From: an uncultured Ruminococcus sp. | Lineage (GTDB): Bacteria; Bacillota; Clostridia; Lachnospirales; Lachnospiraceae | Length of the DNA stretch: 64,000 bases | NCBI GenBank assembly: GCA_900066355.1 | Contig: FMEL01000005.1 | Span: 1-64,000, forward strand | Direction of reading: 5' to 3' | In this document: one piece after another, positions 1 through 9,466 of the stretch | Position numbering within the stretch: position 1 is the first letter of the stretch | How the letters are laid out: each line of letters starts with the position of its first letter | The notes under the pieces: model-generated | What the model was told of the DNA's origin: nothing | Seen by the model: the letters and a program-made list of their open reading frames with translations, nothing else | Database searches by the model: none | Translations under genes and position numbers: made by a program

Positions 1-1
1 A

Positions 2-3000
2 ATTGGGGAAAGTGTGCTGGCATATACAAAACTGACAGAATTAAAACTGCCATCTAATATTGAATATTTAGGAAGAACAATTTTAGGCGGAAATAAAGGA
101 GTAACAGAAATTGTCATACCAAAAACATTGAGCAGTACAGGATCTTCATACTCAAATCTTATAGAGGGAGATGGACCATTTGCGGAAAGTAATGTACAAA
201 AAGTAACAATTGAAGCGGGAATGACGGTGATTCCAGAACATCTATTCCATAAAAATAGTACATTAACATCTGTAGAGATACCAGATACGGTAACAGAAAT
301 CAGTCGCTATGCATTTGCACAAACGGGATTGGAAAATATTGAACTTCCTTCATCAGTTACTACATTGCAGTATGAGATTTTTTCAGGTGGTAATCTTCTT
401 CAGATTAGTATCCCTGATAGTGTGACTGGTATGGGAAATGCAATTTTTCAAAATTGTAGCAAATTACAAAAAGTAAAGCTTCCAAAAGCCAGATATAATA
501 TCAGCGACTATACATTTGCGGGCTGTACCTCTTTGGAAGAAATTCAGCTTCCAAAAACAGTAACAACGATATGGCCACATGCATTTGATGGCTGCAGTTC
601 TTTAAAAAAGGTGGAGTGGAGCGACTGTCTTGAATCTATAAAAGACAATGCTTTTAAAGGCTGTACATCGTTAACAGAAATTGTGATTCCGAATACAGTA
701 AGAGAACTTGGAAATGAAGCATTCAGAAATTGCGACGGATTGGAAAAAATTGTAATTCCCAATTCTGTTACAACGATAGGAAATGGTGTTTTATATGATT
801 GTGATAGCCTAACAAATATTTCGGTAGGAGTAGGGATTTCTAAATTATCTGAGTCGTGCTTTGAACATTGTGATAATTTGGAGAAGATTGTTTTACCATA
901 CACAATAAAAAGTATTGATAAATCAGCATTTAAAGAATGTATCGCATTAAAAGAAATTACAATTCCAAGAAATACATCTTCCATTGGAACTTCGGTATTC
1001 AGTTACCCGGCAAAAATGACAATTTATGGTGTGGCAGGAACATATGCAGAAAAATATGCTGGTGAGAAGGGAATAAAATTTGTTGCCATAGATAAAAAAA
1101 CTGAGAAAGTTTCTCTGGATAAATCTGAAGTTACAATTAATGAAGGTCAGACAGTCCAATTATCTCTTAATGTAGAACCAAAGGATTTCACAGATGAGGT
1201 TTCATGGAAGAGTACCGACAGTAATATTGTGACTGTGAGTGGTACGGGAGTAGTAACTGCTAAAAACACGGGAACTGCTAAGATAAAAGTTATTGTTGGT
1301 GAACAAAGTGTGTATTGTAATGTAATAGTCACACAGCCGGTAACTTCGATTTATTTGAACAGAGAATCTGTATCAATGGAGGCTTTGGAGACATATCAGC
1401 TGAAAACCAGTATTTACCCGGAAAATGCAAATAATAAAGAGGTTGAATGGAGTTCATCGGATGAAAAAATCGTAAAGGTGGATCAGACAGGTTGTATAAC
1501 AGCTTTAGCTAAAGGTACGGCAACTGTTACGGGCAAAACAAAAGATGGAAGCAATCTTTGGGATACTTGCACGGTAACAGTAACAAATACTGCGTGTATA
1601 GCGAAGAGTGTTGATGAACTGGAGAGCCCACATAAATATGAAAATAATTGTTCTGATTATTGGATTTATTCAACTGAAAGTGACGGGGACACATTACAGA
1701 TAACTTTTGATCCTCGAACTGAAGTGGAAGACGGTTTTGATTATATTCATATTTACAGCTCGGATGGAACGGAGGTAGGTAAATATACAGGCACACAATT
1801 AAGTGGTGCAACAATTAATGTGCCGGGAAAATCTGTTAAAATAAAACTAGTGTCGGATAATGCCGGAAATGAATGGGGATTCAAAGTAACAAATATAACC
1901 AGTATTTTTGAAGGAAATGAAAAGAAAGAACAGAGTATTGAATGTGATGATAGTTTTGTAAAAGACAGAGAGGATGATGTGTTTAATTTAAATGTCAGTC
2001 TTGCAGTAGGTGACGGCATTTTGAGTTATGTATCGGATGATACGAAAGTTGCAGAGGTAGATTCTGATGGTAATGTAACTATAAATGGCGCTGGAAGCGC
2101 AAATATCACAATCATAGCGTCAGAGACAGAAAATTATAAAGAAATGAGAAAATATGTCAAGATAACTGTGAATGAATCTACAATAAAAAATCTGGCGGAT
2201 TGTACAATAAAACTTGAAGGAACAAGTTTTGTATATAATGGAAATGAAATCGTGCCCAAAGTGACCGTCTGCTATGGAACCAAAATATTGCAGGAAAATG
2301 AGGCATATGAAGTTGAATATATAAATAATATTAATCCTGGTACTGCGACAGTTCGTATTACTGCAATTGATGGAAGTGGATGGGAAGGTTTTGTTTCTAC
2401 TACTTTCGAAATAAAGAAAATGCCAGATGGGTTGACTGTAGAAATTGAGCCAAATGCATTTGCAAATTGTGAAAATCTTTTTAATGTTAACATAGGTGCA
2501 AAAGTAAAGAAAATTGGTGATCATGCATTTGCGAACTGCAAGAATCTCAAGAATATATATTTCTTTGGAAATATGCCGGAAATGGCAGAAAGAAGTTTTG
2601 AAAATGTATCAGGTACTGCATATTATCCATATAATGACAGCAGCTGGACATTAGATAAATTGGAGAATTATGGAGGCGACATTATATGGATGCCGTGGAA
2701 TCCGGAGACTAATGAAGTTCAAAAGCGTAATCTTTTGATGTGCTCAATTGAGGTGAGACAGGATTCTTGCATATATACAGGAAGACCAAACATTCCAACA
2801 GTCATGGTAAAAGATGCAAGTTATATTTTGCGGGAGGAAAAAGATTATACAATTACCTGTTACAATAATATTAATGCTGGTGCAGCAAAAATTGTAATAC
2901 AGGGCGCCGGAGCATATAGCGGAAAGTATGAGACAGAATATACAATACAAAAAGCGCAAAATGTGATAACGGCAAAAGAAATTACAAAAAATGCTTCGAC

Positions 3001-3499
3001 CAAAAAACAGTCTGCGAATATTGGTGCGTCGGCATATGAAAGTGCAAATTTAATGTACACCTCCAATAATAAATCAGTGAAGGTAAGTAGGCAGGGAAAG
3101 ATTACTATTTCTCGAAAATTTGTTGGCAGTGCAGTAATTACAATTAAAGCGGGTGGTACGCAAAATTATAATGAAACATCAAAAAAAATCACGGTTACTG
3201 TAAAGCCGCTGGGAACAAAAATTTCTAAAGCATCAAATACATTAAAAAGAAAAGTTACAGTTAAGTGGAAGAAGAAAACTTCTATTAGTGGATACGCAAT
3301 TCAATATTCTACGGATAAGAAATTTAAAGCAGGCGTAAAAACTGTAAATGTTAATGGTGCAAAGAAATCACAAAAAGTACTTTCCAAACTAAAAAAAGGA
3401 AAAAAATATTACATAAGAATTGCTACTTACAAAAAAGTCGGAAAGGTTAAATACTATTCGTCATGGAGTAGGGTAAAGAGTGTAAAAGTTAAGAAATGA
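2..3499 (+). CDS. BspA-type leucine-rich-repeat / Ig-like surface protein (5' end outside window)
   Basis: Large extracellular protein, probably an adhesin or surface-binding protein. The reading frame is open from base 2, and the upstream codons (IGES before VLAYTKL) continue the repeat, so the true start lies left of the window. Over 1,160 residues are visible. About residues 1-340 are TpLRR/BspA repeats of the AFKGCTSLTEIVIP type, closed by a YGVAGTYAEKYA-like segment. Two bacterial Ig-like (Big2) domains follow at about 365-530, a CUB-like segment at about 550-640, another Ig-like stretch, and two copies of a YNGNEIVPKVTV-type domain around a short LRR block. The C-terminus is fibronectin III-like and lysine-rich (YYIRIATYKK). 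No LPXTG sorting signal is visible. AT-rich relative to the housekeeping genes downstream. Domain calls are by pattern only. Confidence 0.85.
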   Translation: MGESVLAYTKLTELKLPSNIEYLGRTILGGNKGVTEIVIPKTLSSTGSSYSNLIEGDGPFAESNVQKVTIEAGMTVIPEHLFHKNSTLTSVEIPDTVTEISRYAFAQTGLENIELPSSVTTLQYEIFSGGNLLQISIPDSVTGMGNAIFQNCSKLQKVKLPKARYNISDYTFAGCTSLEEIQLPKTVTTIWPHAFDGCSSLKKVEWSDCLESIKDNAFKGCTSLTEIVIPNTVRELGNEAFRNCDGLEKIVIPNSVTTIGNGVLYDCDSLTNISVGVGISKLSESCFEHCDNLEKIVLPYTIKSIDKSAFKECIALKEITIPRNTSSIGTSVFSYPAKMTIYGVAGTYAEKYAGEKGIKFVAIDKKTEKVSLDKSEVTINEGQTVQLSLNVEPKDFTDEVSWKSTDSNIVTVSGTGVVTAKNTGTAKIKVIVGEQSVYCNVIVTQPVTSIYLNRESVSMEALETYQLKTSIYPENANNKEVEWSSSDEKIVKVDQTGCITALAKGTATVTGKTKDGSNLWDTCTVTVTNTACIAKSVDELESPHKYENNCSDYWIYSTESDGDTLQITFDPRTEVEDGFDYIHIYSSDGTEVGKYTGTQLSGATINVPGKSVKIKLVSDNAGNEWGFKVTNITSIFEGNEKKEQSIECDDSFVKDREDDVFNLNVSLAVGDGILSYVSDDTKVAEVDSDGNVTINGAGSANITIIASETENYKEMRKYVKITVNESTIKNLADCTIKLEGTSFVYNGNEIVPKVTVCYGTKILQENEAYEVEYINNINPGTATVRITAIDGSGWEGFVSTTFEIKKMPDGLTVEIEPNAFANCENLFNVNIGAKVKKIGDHAFANCKNLKNIYFFGNMPEMAERSFENVSGTAYYPYNDSSWTLDKLENYGGDIIWMPWNPETNEVQKRNLLMCSIEVRQDSCIYTGRPNIPTVMVKDASYILREEKDYTITCYNNINAGAAKIVIQGAGAYSGKYETEYTIQKAQNVITAKEITKNASTKKQSANIGASAYESANLMYTSNNKSVKVSRQGKITISRKFVGSAVITIKAGGTQNYNETSKKITVTVKPLGTKISKASNTLKRKVTVKWKKKTSISGYAIQYSTDKKFKAGVKTVNVNGAKKSQKVLSKLKKGKKYYIRIATYKKVGKVKYYSSWSRVKSVKVKK

Positions 3500-3510
3500 G
3501 GTGGAGATAC

Positions 3511-4128
3511 ATGAAGTATAACAGAAAAATAGCATTGTGCATGTTGGGCCTTATAACAGTAATCGGTATTTGCGGAAATACAGGGCATAATGTACAGGCA
3601 TCTGAAGAAATGGTAGATGAAGAAGTAACTGTATTTGATGATGAAGAGGAACAGATAGAACTGGAAATACCTGAATCGGAACAAAATGATTTTGAAACAG
3701 ATGTAATTGAGGATGACGAAGTGGAAATTGAAGAGGTAGAAGGGGAAGATTGCGAGGATATATTTCAATCGCAGGAGATTGATATAAATGAAGAGGGGGA
3801 AAATGTCTTAAGTGAAAGTATAGCAAGACAAGGAGAATGTGGAGCAGAGGGAAATAATGTTTGCTGGGAATTTAGTGAGGATGGTATTCTTGAAATAACA
3901 GGGCAGGGAGAGATGCTATGCTGGAACGAAGAAAAAGATGTTCCATGGGCACTTTTTCAAACAGATATTAAAGAAATTAAAATTTCTGAAGGAATTACAT
4001 CCATAGGAGATTATGCTTTTTATAATTGTTTGAATGTTGTTGAAATAGAAATTCCTGACAGCGTACAAAAGGTTGGGATATGTGCCTTTTTCAATTGTAG
4101 TGGATTATCAACGGTTACAATTGGATAA
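3511..4128 (+). CDS. Truncated LRR surface protein (N-terminal fragment)
   Basis: 205 residues. Start chosen at 3511: AGGTGGA lies just upstream and the product opens with a clear signal peptide (MKYNRKIALCMLGLITVIG... ending near VQASEE). An in-frame ATG at 3496 overlaps the stop of the preceding gene but has no good ribosome binding site. Residues about 30-95 are extremely acidic. The last about 80 residues match the N-terminal part of Lachnospiraceae LRR proteins (WEFSEDGILEITGQGEM) plus two BspA-like repeats. It stops abruptly inside a repeat (STVTIG). Family members normally run on for hundreds of residues, so this is probably the remaining N-terminus of a gene that lost its 3' part; it may still be expressed and secreted. 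It lies 11 bp after the larger paralogue. Confidence 0.7.
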   Translation: MKYNRKIALCMLGLITVIGICGNTGHNVQASEEMVDEEVTVFDDEEEQIELEIPESEQNDFETDVIEDDEVEIEEVEGEDCEDIFQSQEIDINEEGENVLSESIARQGECGAEGNNVCWEFSEDGILEITGQGEMLCWNEEKDVPWALFQTDIKEIKISEGITSIGDYAFYNCLNVVEIEIPDSVQKVGICAFFNCSGLSTVTIG

Positions 4129-4151
4129 GGTAAAAAAATGAAGTAAGTTTG

Positions 4152-4192
4152 CTAAGGACTGTTGTGCTAAGTAATTGGCGCACAGTCCTTTT
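4152..4192 (+). terminator. Intrinsic terminator after the LRR genes
   Basis: Inverted repeat AAGGACTGTTGTGC / GCGCACAGTCCTT with about an 8-nt loop, ending in TTTT. It closes the LRR transcript. Confidence 0.65.
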
Positions 4193-4337
4193 GAAAAAGG
4201 GCAGAATTTGTCGAACGTTTTTTCTTGCCGCTCACATGCAGGAATGCTAAAATAATCACATCATTTATTTATCTTTTGATCTGCACTGGCGTTTCAGCCG
4301 AAAATCTCAAATTAATGTAAAGAAGGATATGTAAAGA

Positions 4338-4366
4338 TTGAATTTTTATAGTGAAGTTCGTATAAT
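4338..4366 (+). promoter_or_regulatory. SigA-type promoter for the Rpn-family gene
   Basis: TTGAAT (4338-4343), 17-bp spacer, TATAAT (4361-4366). The short inverted repeat GGATATG / CATATCC (4325-4331 and 4396-4402) brackets the promoter and 5' leader; its role is unknown. Confidence 0.65.
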
Positions 4367-4417
4367 TAAAATAAGAACAAAAAGTTCTTAAAACGCATAT
4401 CCAGAAAGAGAGGTGTG

Positions 4418-5428
4418 ATGGCAAAAAAGGATATTCCTTCAATCAACTACTTTAAAGATAAAACACGGATAGCCGATCTGCTGAATGTGTATCTGTATGG
4501 TGGAAATAAAATCATAAGCCCGCAGGATGTTTCTGAGCTGAATCCGATACTGACAAAATCATGGTGGAACGATAAGGAATTGAAGACAAATGTAAATATT
4601 ACAGATGTTCTTTTTGAAGTTAAGATTCCAGTTGGAAAAGAAAACGATGTAAAGAATGCTGATAACGATATACAGAAGATACCGATTATCATATCCATTC
4701 AGAATCAGTCAGATATCAGTTATGTGATGCCGGTGCGCGTGATCAATGCAGATGCAAACGGCTATTATTTACAATGGAAAGACATTGAGCGAAAACACAA
4801 AAGAGAAAAACAGACATGGGCAGATCACGGAGAGTTTTTATCAAAATTTAAAGAATCTGACAGGCTGAAACCAATCCTTACTATCGTTATCTATTTTGGA
4901 AAAGATAACTGGAATGGAGCCAAAAGCCTGAAAGAGATTACAGATCTGAAAGTCTGCCCGTTACATATACAAAATCAGATACAGAACTATTCCATCAATC
5001 TGATAGAAGTACGAAGTTTTTCTGATGTTGAAAAATTTACTACTGACCTCAGAGAAGTTTTTGGATTCCTGCAAAATGATGGGAACAAACAACAATTGGA
5101 AAAGTATGTACAAGAGCACAGAGAGACATTGATCAATCTTGAAGAAGATGCATATGATCTGATATGTGTGATGTCTGATATGAAAAAACTACAGGAACTT
5201 AAATCAGAATTAAGACAGGAGGGAGGCTGCAATATGTGTAAAGGTCTTGAAGAAATAATAGAAGATGAAACACGGCAACGGGAAACTTTAGTAAATATCT
5301 TGTATGAACATTTATATAATGATGAGCGAATGGGAGATATGAAGCATGCATTTACGGATAAGGATTATCGCAGACAATTGATGAAAGAGTACGGATTGCA
5401 AGTAGAACCGTATAGTTTTTTTAAATAG
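4418..5428 (+). CDS. Rpn-family (transposase_31/YhgA-like) recombination-promoting nuclease
   Basis: 336 residues, a typical length. Rpn proteins are PD-(D/E)xK-fold nucleases linked to recA-independent recombination; they occur in strain-variable copy number. Seen here: an N-terminal DKTRIADLLNVYLY segment, then TDVLFEV, and IQNQSDISYVMPVR, the counterpart of the family motif usually written IENQS..YxMPxR, followed by a conserved YF-x-W region near residue 165. The usual glutamate of IENQ appears to be glutamine here, so catalysis may be altered. The ATG at 4418 is preferred over the overlapping GTG at 4415; AGAGAGG lies just upstream. Single-gene unit with its own promoter and terminator. 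Confidence 0.75.
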   Translation: MAKKDIPSINYFKDKTRIADLLNVYLYGGNKIISPQDVSELNPILTKSWWNDKELKTNVNITDVLFEVKIPVGKENDVKNADNDIQKIPIIISIQNQSDISYVMPVRVINADANGYYLQWKDIERKHKREKQTWADHGEFLSKFKESDRLKPILTIVIYFGKDNWNGAKSLKEITDLKVCPLHIQNQIQNYSINLIEVRSFSDVEKFTTDLREVFGFLQNDGNKQQLEKYVQEHRETLINLEEDAYDLICVMSDMKKLQELKSELRQEGGCNMCKGLEEIIEDETRQRETLVNILYEHLYNDERMGDMKHAFTDKDYRRQLMKEYGLQVEPYSFFK

Positions 5429-5450
5429 TAATTTTTAATATATTTTCAAA

Positions 5451-5484
5451 AGAGGGAGCAGCGCTGGCTGTTCCCTTTCTTTCT
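5451..5484 (+). terminator. Intrinsic terminator after the Rpn-family gene
   Basis: GGGAGCAGC / GCTGTTCCC stem with GCTG loop (5454-5475), followed by TTTCTTTCT. Confidence 0.6.
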
Positions 5485-5552
5485 ATATTATGATATCATA
5501 ATGGAGGCTTTTAGCGCGACACTACAACACAACAAACACAGGAGGAACATCC

Positions 5553-6353
5553 ATGAACATAACAATGCTCGGAACGGGAAATGCAATGGTGACGGAGTGC
5601 TACAACACCTGCTTTGTACTGCAGGATGGAGAAAAACATCTTCTGGTCGACGGCGGAGGTGGAAACACTCTGCTTCGTCAGTTGCAACAGGCAGGTTTTG
5701 CCTGGCAGGATATGCGGGAGATTTTTGTGACTCACAAGCACGTCGATCATCTGATGGGAATTGTCTGGATGATCCGCATGATCTGCCAGCATATGAAACA
5801 GGGACAGTATGAAGGAGAAGCGTGGATCTACGGTCACGATGAAGTGATCGGTCTGCTTGGAGAGATGGCAGAGCAGCTTTATCCGAAGAAACTGACCGAT
5901 TTTATCGGCAAACGCCTTCACCTGGTCGTGGTAAATGACGGCGAAGAGCGTACTCTTATGGGACATAAGGTGACATTTTTTGATATTCAGTCCACAAAGG
6001 CTAAACAATATGGATTCTGCATGGACATGGGAAACGGTGAAAAACTTACCTGTTGCGGTGATGAACCATACAATGAATGTGAGAAAAAATATGCCGAAAA
6101 CAGCAAATGGCTGCTTCACGAGGCTTTTTGCCTGTATGACCAGGCGGATGAATTTCACCCATATGAAAAACATCATTCCACAGCAAAGGATGCCAGTGAA
6201 CTTGCAGAACTGCTTGGCGTAAAAAATCTGATCCTTTATCATACCGAGGATAAAAATATTGCATGTCGTAAACAATTATATACAGAAGAAGGCAAGAAGT
6301 ATTTCCACGGCAATCTGTATGTGCCGGAAGACCTCGAAAAGATTGAATTATAA
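5553..6353 (+). CDS. MBL-fold metallo-hydrolase (RNase Z-like family)
   Basis: 266 residues, start supported by ACAGGAGGAAC 5-10 nt upstream. The N-terminus MNITMLGTGNAMVTECYNT is typical of the tRNase Z-like branch of the metallo-beta-lactamase fold. The metal-binding signature is visible as THKHVDH at about residues 62-68. Further candidate ligands are CCGDEP (about 166-171) and the histidines near HHSTAKDA and YHTED in the C-terminal part. The substrate cannot be inferred; the family includes phosphodiesterases and other hydrolases. It precedes prfB by about 90 bp with no strong terminator between. Confidence 0.8.
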   Translation: MNITMLGTGNAMVTECYNTCFVLQDGEKHLLVDGGGGNTLLRQLQQAGFAWQDMREIFVTHKHVDHLMGIVWMIRMICQHMKQGQYEGEAWIYGHDEVIGLLGEMAEQLYPKKLTDFIGKRLHLVVVNDGEERTLMGHKVTFFDIQSTKAKQYGFCMDMGNGEKLTCCGDEPYNECEKKYAENSKWLLHEAFCLYDQADEFHPYEKHHSTAKDASELAELLGVKNLILYHTEDKNIACRKQLYTEEGKKYFHGNLYVPEDLEKIEL

Positions 6354-6440
6354 CGGATTTTATGTTATTGTATTTTTGATAACTGTTCAGCAGAAAGCAC
6401 TGCACAGTTACTATGATTATTATAGAAAGAAGGTGAAGCT

Positions 6441-7566
6441 GTGGTTGAATTAGATCAGTTCAAGAGCATTCTTGCAACATACACAGAACCATTAGTGGAA
6501 GTGAGGGATTCACTTTGACCTCGCTAACAAAGAGCAGCGGGTTGAAGAATTAGAGCGTGAGATGGAAGCGCCTGATTTCTGGGATGATGCAGAAGTTTCC
6601 CAGAAAAAAATGAAAGAACTCAAAAGCATGAAAGACGACATGGAGATCTATCACAGTCTGGAGAGCCAGATGGAAGATATGGAAACCATGATCGAGATGG
6701 GCTATGAGGAAAATGATCCGGAGATCATTCCGGAGATTCAGGAGATGCTGGATGAATTTGAGAAAAACTTTGACAGCATCCGTGTTAAGACATTATTATC
6801 CGGAGAATACGACAGCGAAAATGCAATTATCAAGCTGAATGCAGGAGCAGGCGGTACAGAGGCCTGTGACTGGTGCGGCATGCTTTATCGTATGTACAGC
6901 CGTTGGGTAGACCGTAAGGGATTTACCATGGAAGTACTGGATTATCTGGATGGTGATGAAGCCGGTATTAAGTCTGTTACTTTTCAGGTAAATGGCGAAA
7001 ATGCCTATGGTTATCTGAAATCCGAAAAGGGTGTACATCGTCTCGTACGTATTTCACCGTTTAATGCAGCCGGTAAGCGTCAGACCTCATTTGTATCCTG
7101 CGATGTTATGCCGGATATCAAGAAAGACCTGGATGTAGAGATCAATGACGACGATATCCGTATCGATACTTATCGAAGCAGTGGTGCCGGTGGTCAGCAC
7201 ATCAACAAGACTTCATCTGCGATCCGTATTACACATTTCCCGACAGGAATTGTAGTACAGTGTCAGAATGAACGTTCACAGCATATGAACAAAGACAAAG
7301 CCATGCAGATGCTGAAAGCAAAGCTGTTCCTTCTGAAACAGCAGGAGGCAGAAGCCAAACTTTCCGGTATCCGTGGTGAAGTGACAGATATCGGATGGGG
7401 TAATCAGATCAGATCCTATGTCATGCAGCCGTACACGATGGTGAAAGATCACAGAACAAGTGAAGAAACAGGTAATGTAGATGCTGTTCTGGACGGCGAG
7501 ATCGATCCGTTCATCAATGCATATCTGAAATGGATCGCACTGTCAAAAAAAACGGCTGAACAATAA
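6441..7566 (+). CDS. prfB: Peptide chain release factor 2, programmed +1 frameshift
   Basis: RF2 recognises UGA/UAA stop codons and triggers peptide release. Translation starts at GTG 6441 after AGAAGG; 25 codons are read to CTT (6513-6515), followed by an in-frame TGA (6516-6518). A +1 shift (skipping T6516) continues with GAC CTC GCT AAC through to 7566. The joined product is 374 residues. The frameshift site CTTTGAC and a Shine-Dalgarno-like AGGGA three nucleotides upstream match the known autoregulatory design. The catalytic GGQ (GAGGQHINKTSSA) and the stop-recognition SPF motif (ISPFNAAGKRQTS) are both present. Shadow reading frames on the minus strand are not genes. Confidence 0.97.
6504..6519 (+). 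promoter_or_regulatory. prfB: Programmed frameshift site of prfB
   Basis: AGGGAT TCA CTT TGA C: internal Shine-Dalgarno-like AGGGA, 3-nt spacer, slippery CTT, stop TGA and following C. When RF2 is scarce, slow termination at TGA permits the +1 shift (established for prfB). Confidence 0.95.
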
Positions 7567-7632
7567 TAAATTCAGCCTTGGAGCCTGTCAGGATTCATAA
7601 AAGCCATTGCAGAAGCGGGCATAATATGGTAA

Positions 7633-7694
7633 TATATCCCTCGTAGGAGAACACGTGTCTCTTATAAACGGACATATCTCCGCGAGGGTATATA
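7633..7694 (+). other. Long hairpin in the leader of the ACT-hom-lysC cluster
   Basis: Two-step stem: outer TATATCCCTCG / CGAGGGTATATA and inner GGAGA / TCTCC, around a loop with the palindrome ACACGTGT. No T-run follows, so it is not a simple terminator. It sits about 40 nt before the ACT-domain gene. It may be a 5' UTR structure controlling the threonine/lysine genes; it matches no riboswitch class I recognise and lacks T-box motifs. Confidence 0.45.
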
Positions 7695-7734
7695 CTGTAA
7701 AGAATGTGGATTCAACAGGAGCAGGAAATCAGAC

Positions 7735-8187
7735 ATGGAAAAAACAACACAGAAGAAAAAGTATTTTGTAGTCAGGGAGCGGGCAGTTCCGGAGGTATTG
7801 CTGAAAGTTGTACAGGCAAAGAAATTACTGGATTCCGAGAAGGTAAGCACGGTACAGGAAGCAGCAGAGCAGACCGGGATCAGTCGAAGCTCCTTTTATA
7901 AATATAAGGATGATATTTTTCCGTTTCATGAAGAAACGAGAGGAAAGACGATCACCTTTATCATTCAGATGGATGATGAGCCGGGAATTTTGTCTGTAGT
8001 ACTTCAGACCATAGCGCATTTCCATGGAAATATTCTTACGATTCACCAGAGTATTCCGATCAATGGAATCGCAACTCTTACGCTCAGTGTGGATATTCTG
8101 CCGGGCGAGGGTGACGCGGAAGCCATGATAGAAGAAATTGAGAGTCAGGAAGGAATCCATTATCTGAAGATACTCGGTAGAGAATAG
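7735..8187 (+). CDS. UPF0735-type ACT domain protein
   Basis: 150 residues. The N-terminal half (about 1-65) contains a helix-turn-helix-like stretch (VQEAAEQTGISRSSFYKYKD); the C-terminal half (about 72-148) is an ACT domain (TFIIQMDDEPGILSVVLQT), a fold that usually binds amino acids. The family commonly lies beside homoserine dehydrogenase in Clostridia and Bacilli, as here (42 bp before hom). It is likely an amino-acid-responsive regulator of this pathway; that role is inferred from context. No usual strong Shine-Dalgarno; AGGAGCAGGAAA lies upstream. Confidence 0.8.
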   Translation: MEKTTQKKKYFVVRERAVPEVLLKVVQAKKLLDSEKVSTVQEAAEQTGISRSSFYKYKDDIFPFHEETRGKTITFIIQMDDEPGILSVVLQTIAHFHGNILTIHQSIPINGIATLTLSVDILPGEGDAEAMIEEIESQEGIHYLKILGRE

Positions 8188-8228
8188 ATAAAATTTATGA
8201 ACTGTAACATATTACACAGGAGGAAGAC

Positions 8229-9443
8229 ATGGTAAATATTGCGGTATTAGGATACGGTACAGTTGGAAGCGGTGTAGTGGAAGTCATCAACACAAACCAC
8301 AAAAGCATCAATAAGCGCGCAGGCGCGGAGATCAATGTAAAATATGTTCTGGATTTGAGAGATTTTCCGGGTGACCCGGTCGAAAAGGTTCTCGTACATG
8401 ATTATGAGATCATTGCAAACGATCCGGAAGTCGATATTGTAGTAGAAGTTATGGGTGGAATCGAGCCGGCATATACCTTTGTAAAACGTGCACTCGAATC
8501 CGGCAAGAGCGTCTGCACATCAAACAAAGCGCTGGTTGCGAAGCATGGTCCGGAGCTGATGGAAATCGCAAGCGCAAAGAACATCAACTTCTTATTTGAA
8601 GCAAGCTGTGGTGGCGGAATTCCGATCATCCGTGCGCTGAATTCTTCTCTGACCGCAGATGAAATCGATGAGATCACCGGTATTCTGAATGGAACAACCA
8701 ACTACATGATGTACAAAATGGCGACAGAAGGATCAGAATTTGATGCAGTTCTGAAAGAAGCACAGCAGAAAGGCTATGCAGAGGCAGATCCGACTGCAGA
8801 TGTTGAAGGATATGATGCATGCCGTAAGATCGCAATCCTGTCTTCACTGGCATATGGCAGATTTCTCAATTATGAGGATATTTATACAGAGGGAATCACA
8901 AAGATCACACCGGAAGATATGGAGTATGCCGAAGAACTTGGCATGACGATCAAACTTCTCGGTACAAGCCGCAAGATCGGGGACGATTCTTTTTATGCAA
9001 TGGTTGCGCCGTTCCTTGTAGGTCAGACCAGTCCACTCTACAGTGTAAATGATGTATTCAATGCAGTTTTCGTACATGGCAACGTGCTTGGTGATGCGAT
9101 GTTTTACGGAAGCGGAGCCGGAAAACTTCCTACCGCAAGCGCCGTTGTTGCCGATGTTGTGGATGAAGCAAAACATCTTCACAGAAATATCATGACAAAC
9201 TGGTCCAGCCGTCCTCTGAAGCTTATGACAATGGATGAAGTTGAAGGAAGATTCTTTGTACGTGTCAAAGGTACGACTGTAGAGCAGGTGGAAGCTGTGT
9301 TTGACAATGTGCAGATCGTAAACCTTAAAAATCTTCCGGGTGAATTTGGATTTATCACAGAATGCATGAAGCAGGGCACATACGAAGAAAAGGTACATAA
9401 ATTAAATGGTAATGTAATTACCATGATCCGTGTAAAGGATTGA
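8229..9443 (+). CDS. hom: Homoserine dehydrogenase
   Basis: Converts aspartate semialdehyde to homoserine with NAD(P)H, the branch point to threonine and methionine. 404 residues. An N-terminal Rossmann motif (AVLGYGTVGSGVVEVI, residues 4-19), a catalytic-domain segment GILNGTTNYMM and a C-terminal regulatory ACT-like region (from about 320, RFFVRVKGTTVEQV) are visible. ACAGGAGGAAGAC precedes the ATG. Followed after 23 bp by lysC, with the ACT protein upstream; the three genes form a likely operon. Confidence 0.95.
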   Translation: MVNIAVLGYGTVGSGVVEVINTNHKSINKRAGAEINVKYVLDLRDFPGDPVEKVLVHDYEIIANDPEVDIVVEVMGGIEPAYTFVKRALESGKSVCTSNKALVAKHGPELMEIASAKNINFLFEASCGGGIPIIRALNSSLTADEIDEITGILNGTTNYMMYKMATEGSEFDAVLKEAQQKGYAEADPTADVEGYDACRKIAILSSLAYGRFLNYEDIYTEGITKITPEDMEYAEELGMTIKLLGTSRKIGDDSFYAMVAPFLVGQTSPLYSVNDVFNAVFVHGNVLGDAMFYGSGAGKLPTASAVVADVVDEAKHLHRNIMTNWSSRPLKLMTMDEVEGRFFVRVKGTTVEQVEAVFDNVQIVNLKNLPGEFGFITECMKQGTYEEKVHKLNGNVITMIRVKD

Positions 9444-9466
9444 AAATATAATTCCGGGAGGAAGCT

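Noticed and set aside
5511..6275. 254-codon minus-strand ORF over the MBL-fold gene
   Set aside because: Antisense shadow; the plus-strand gene has the catalytic motif and ribosome binding site.
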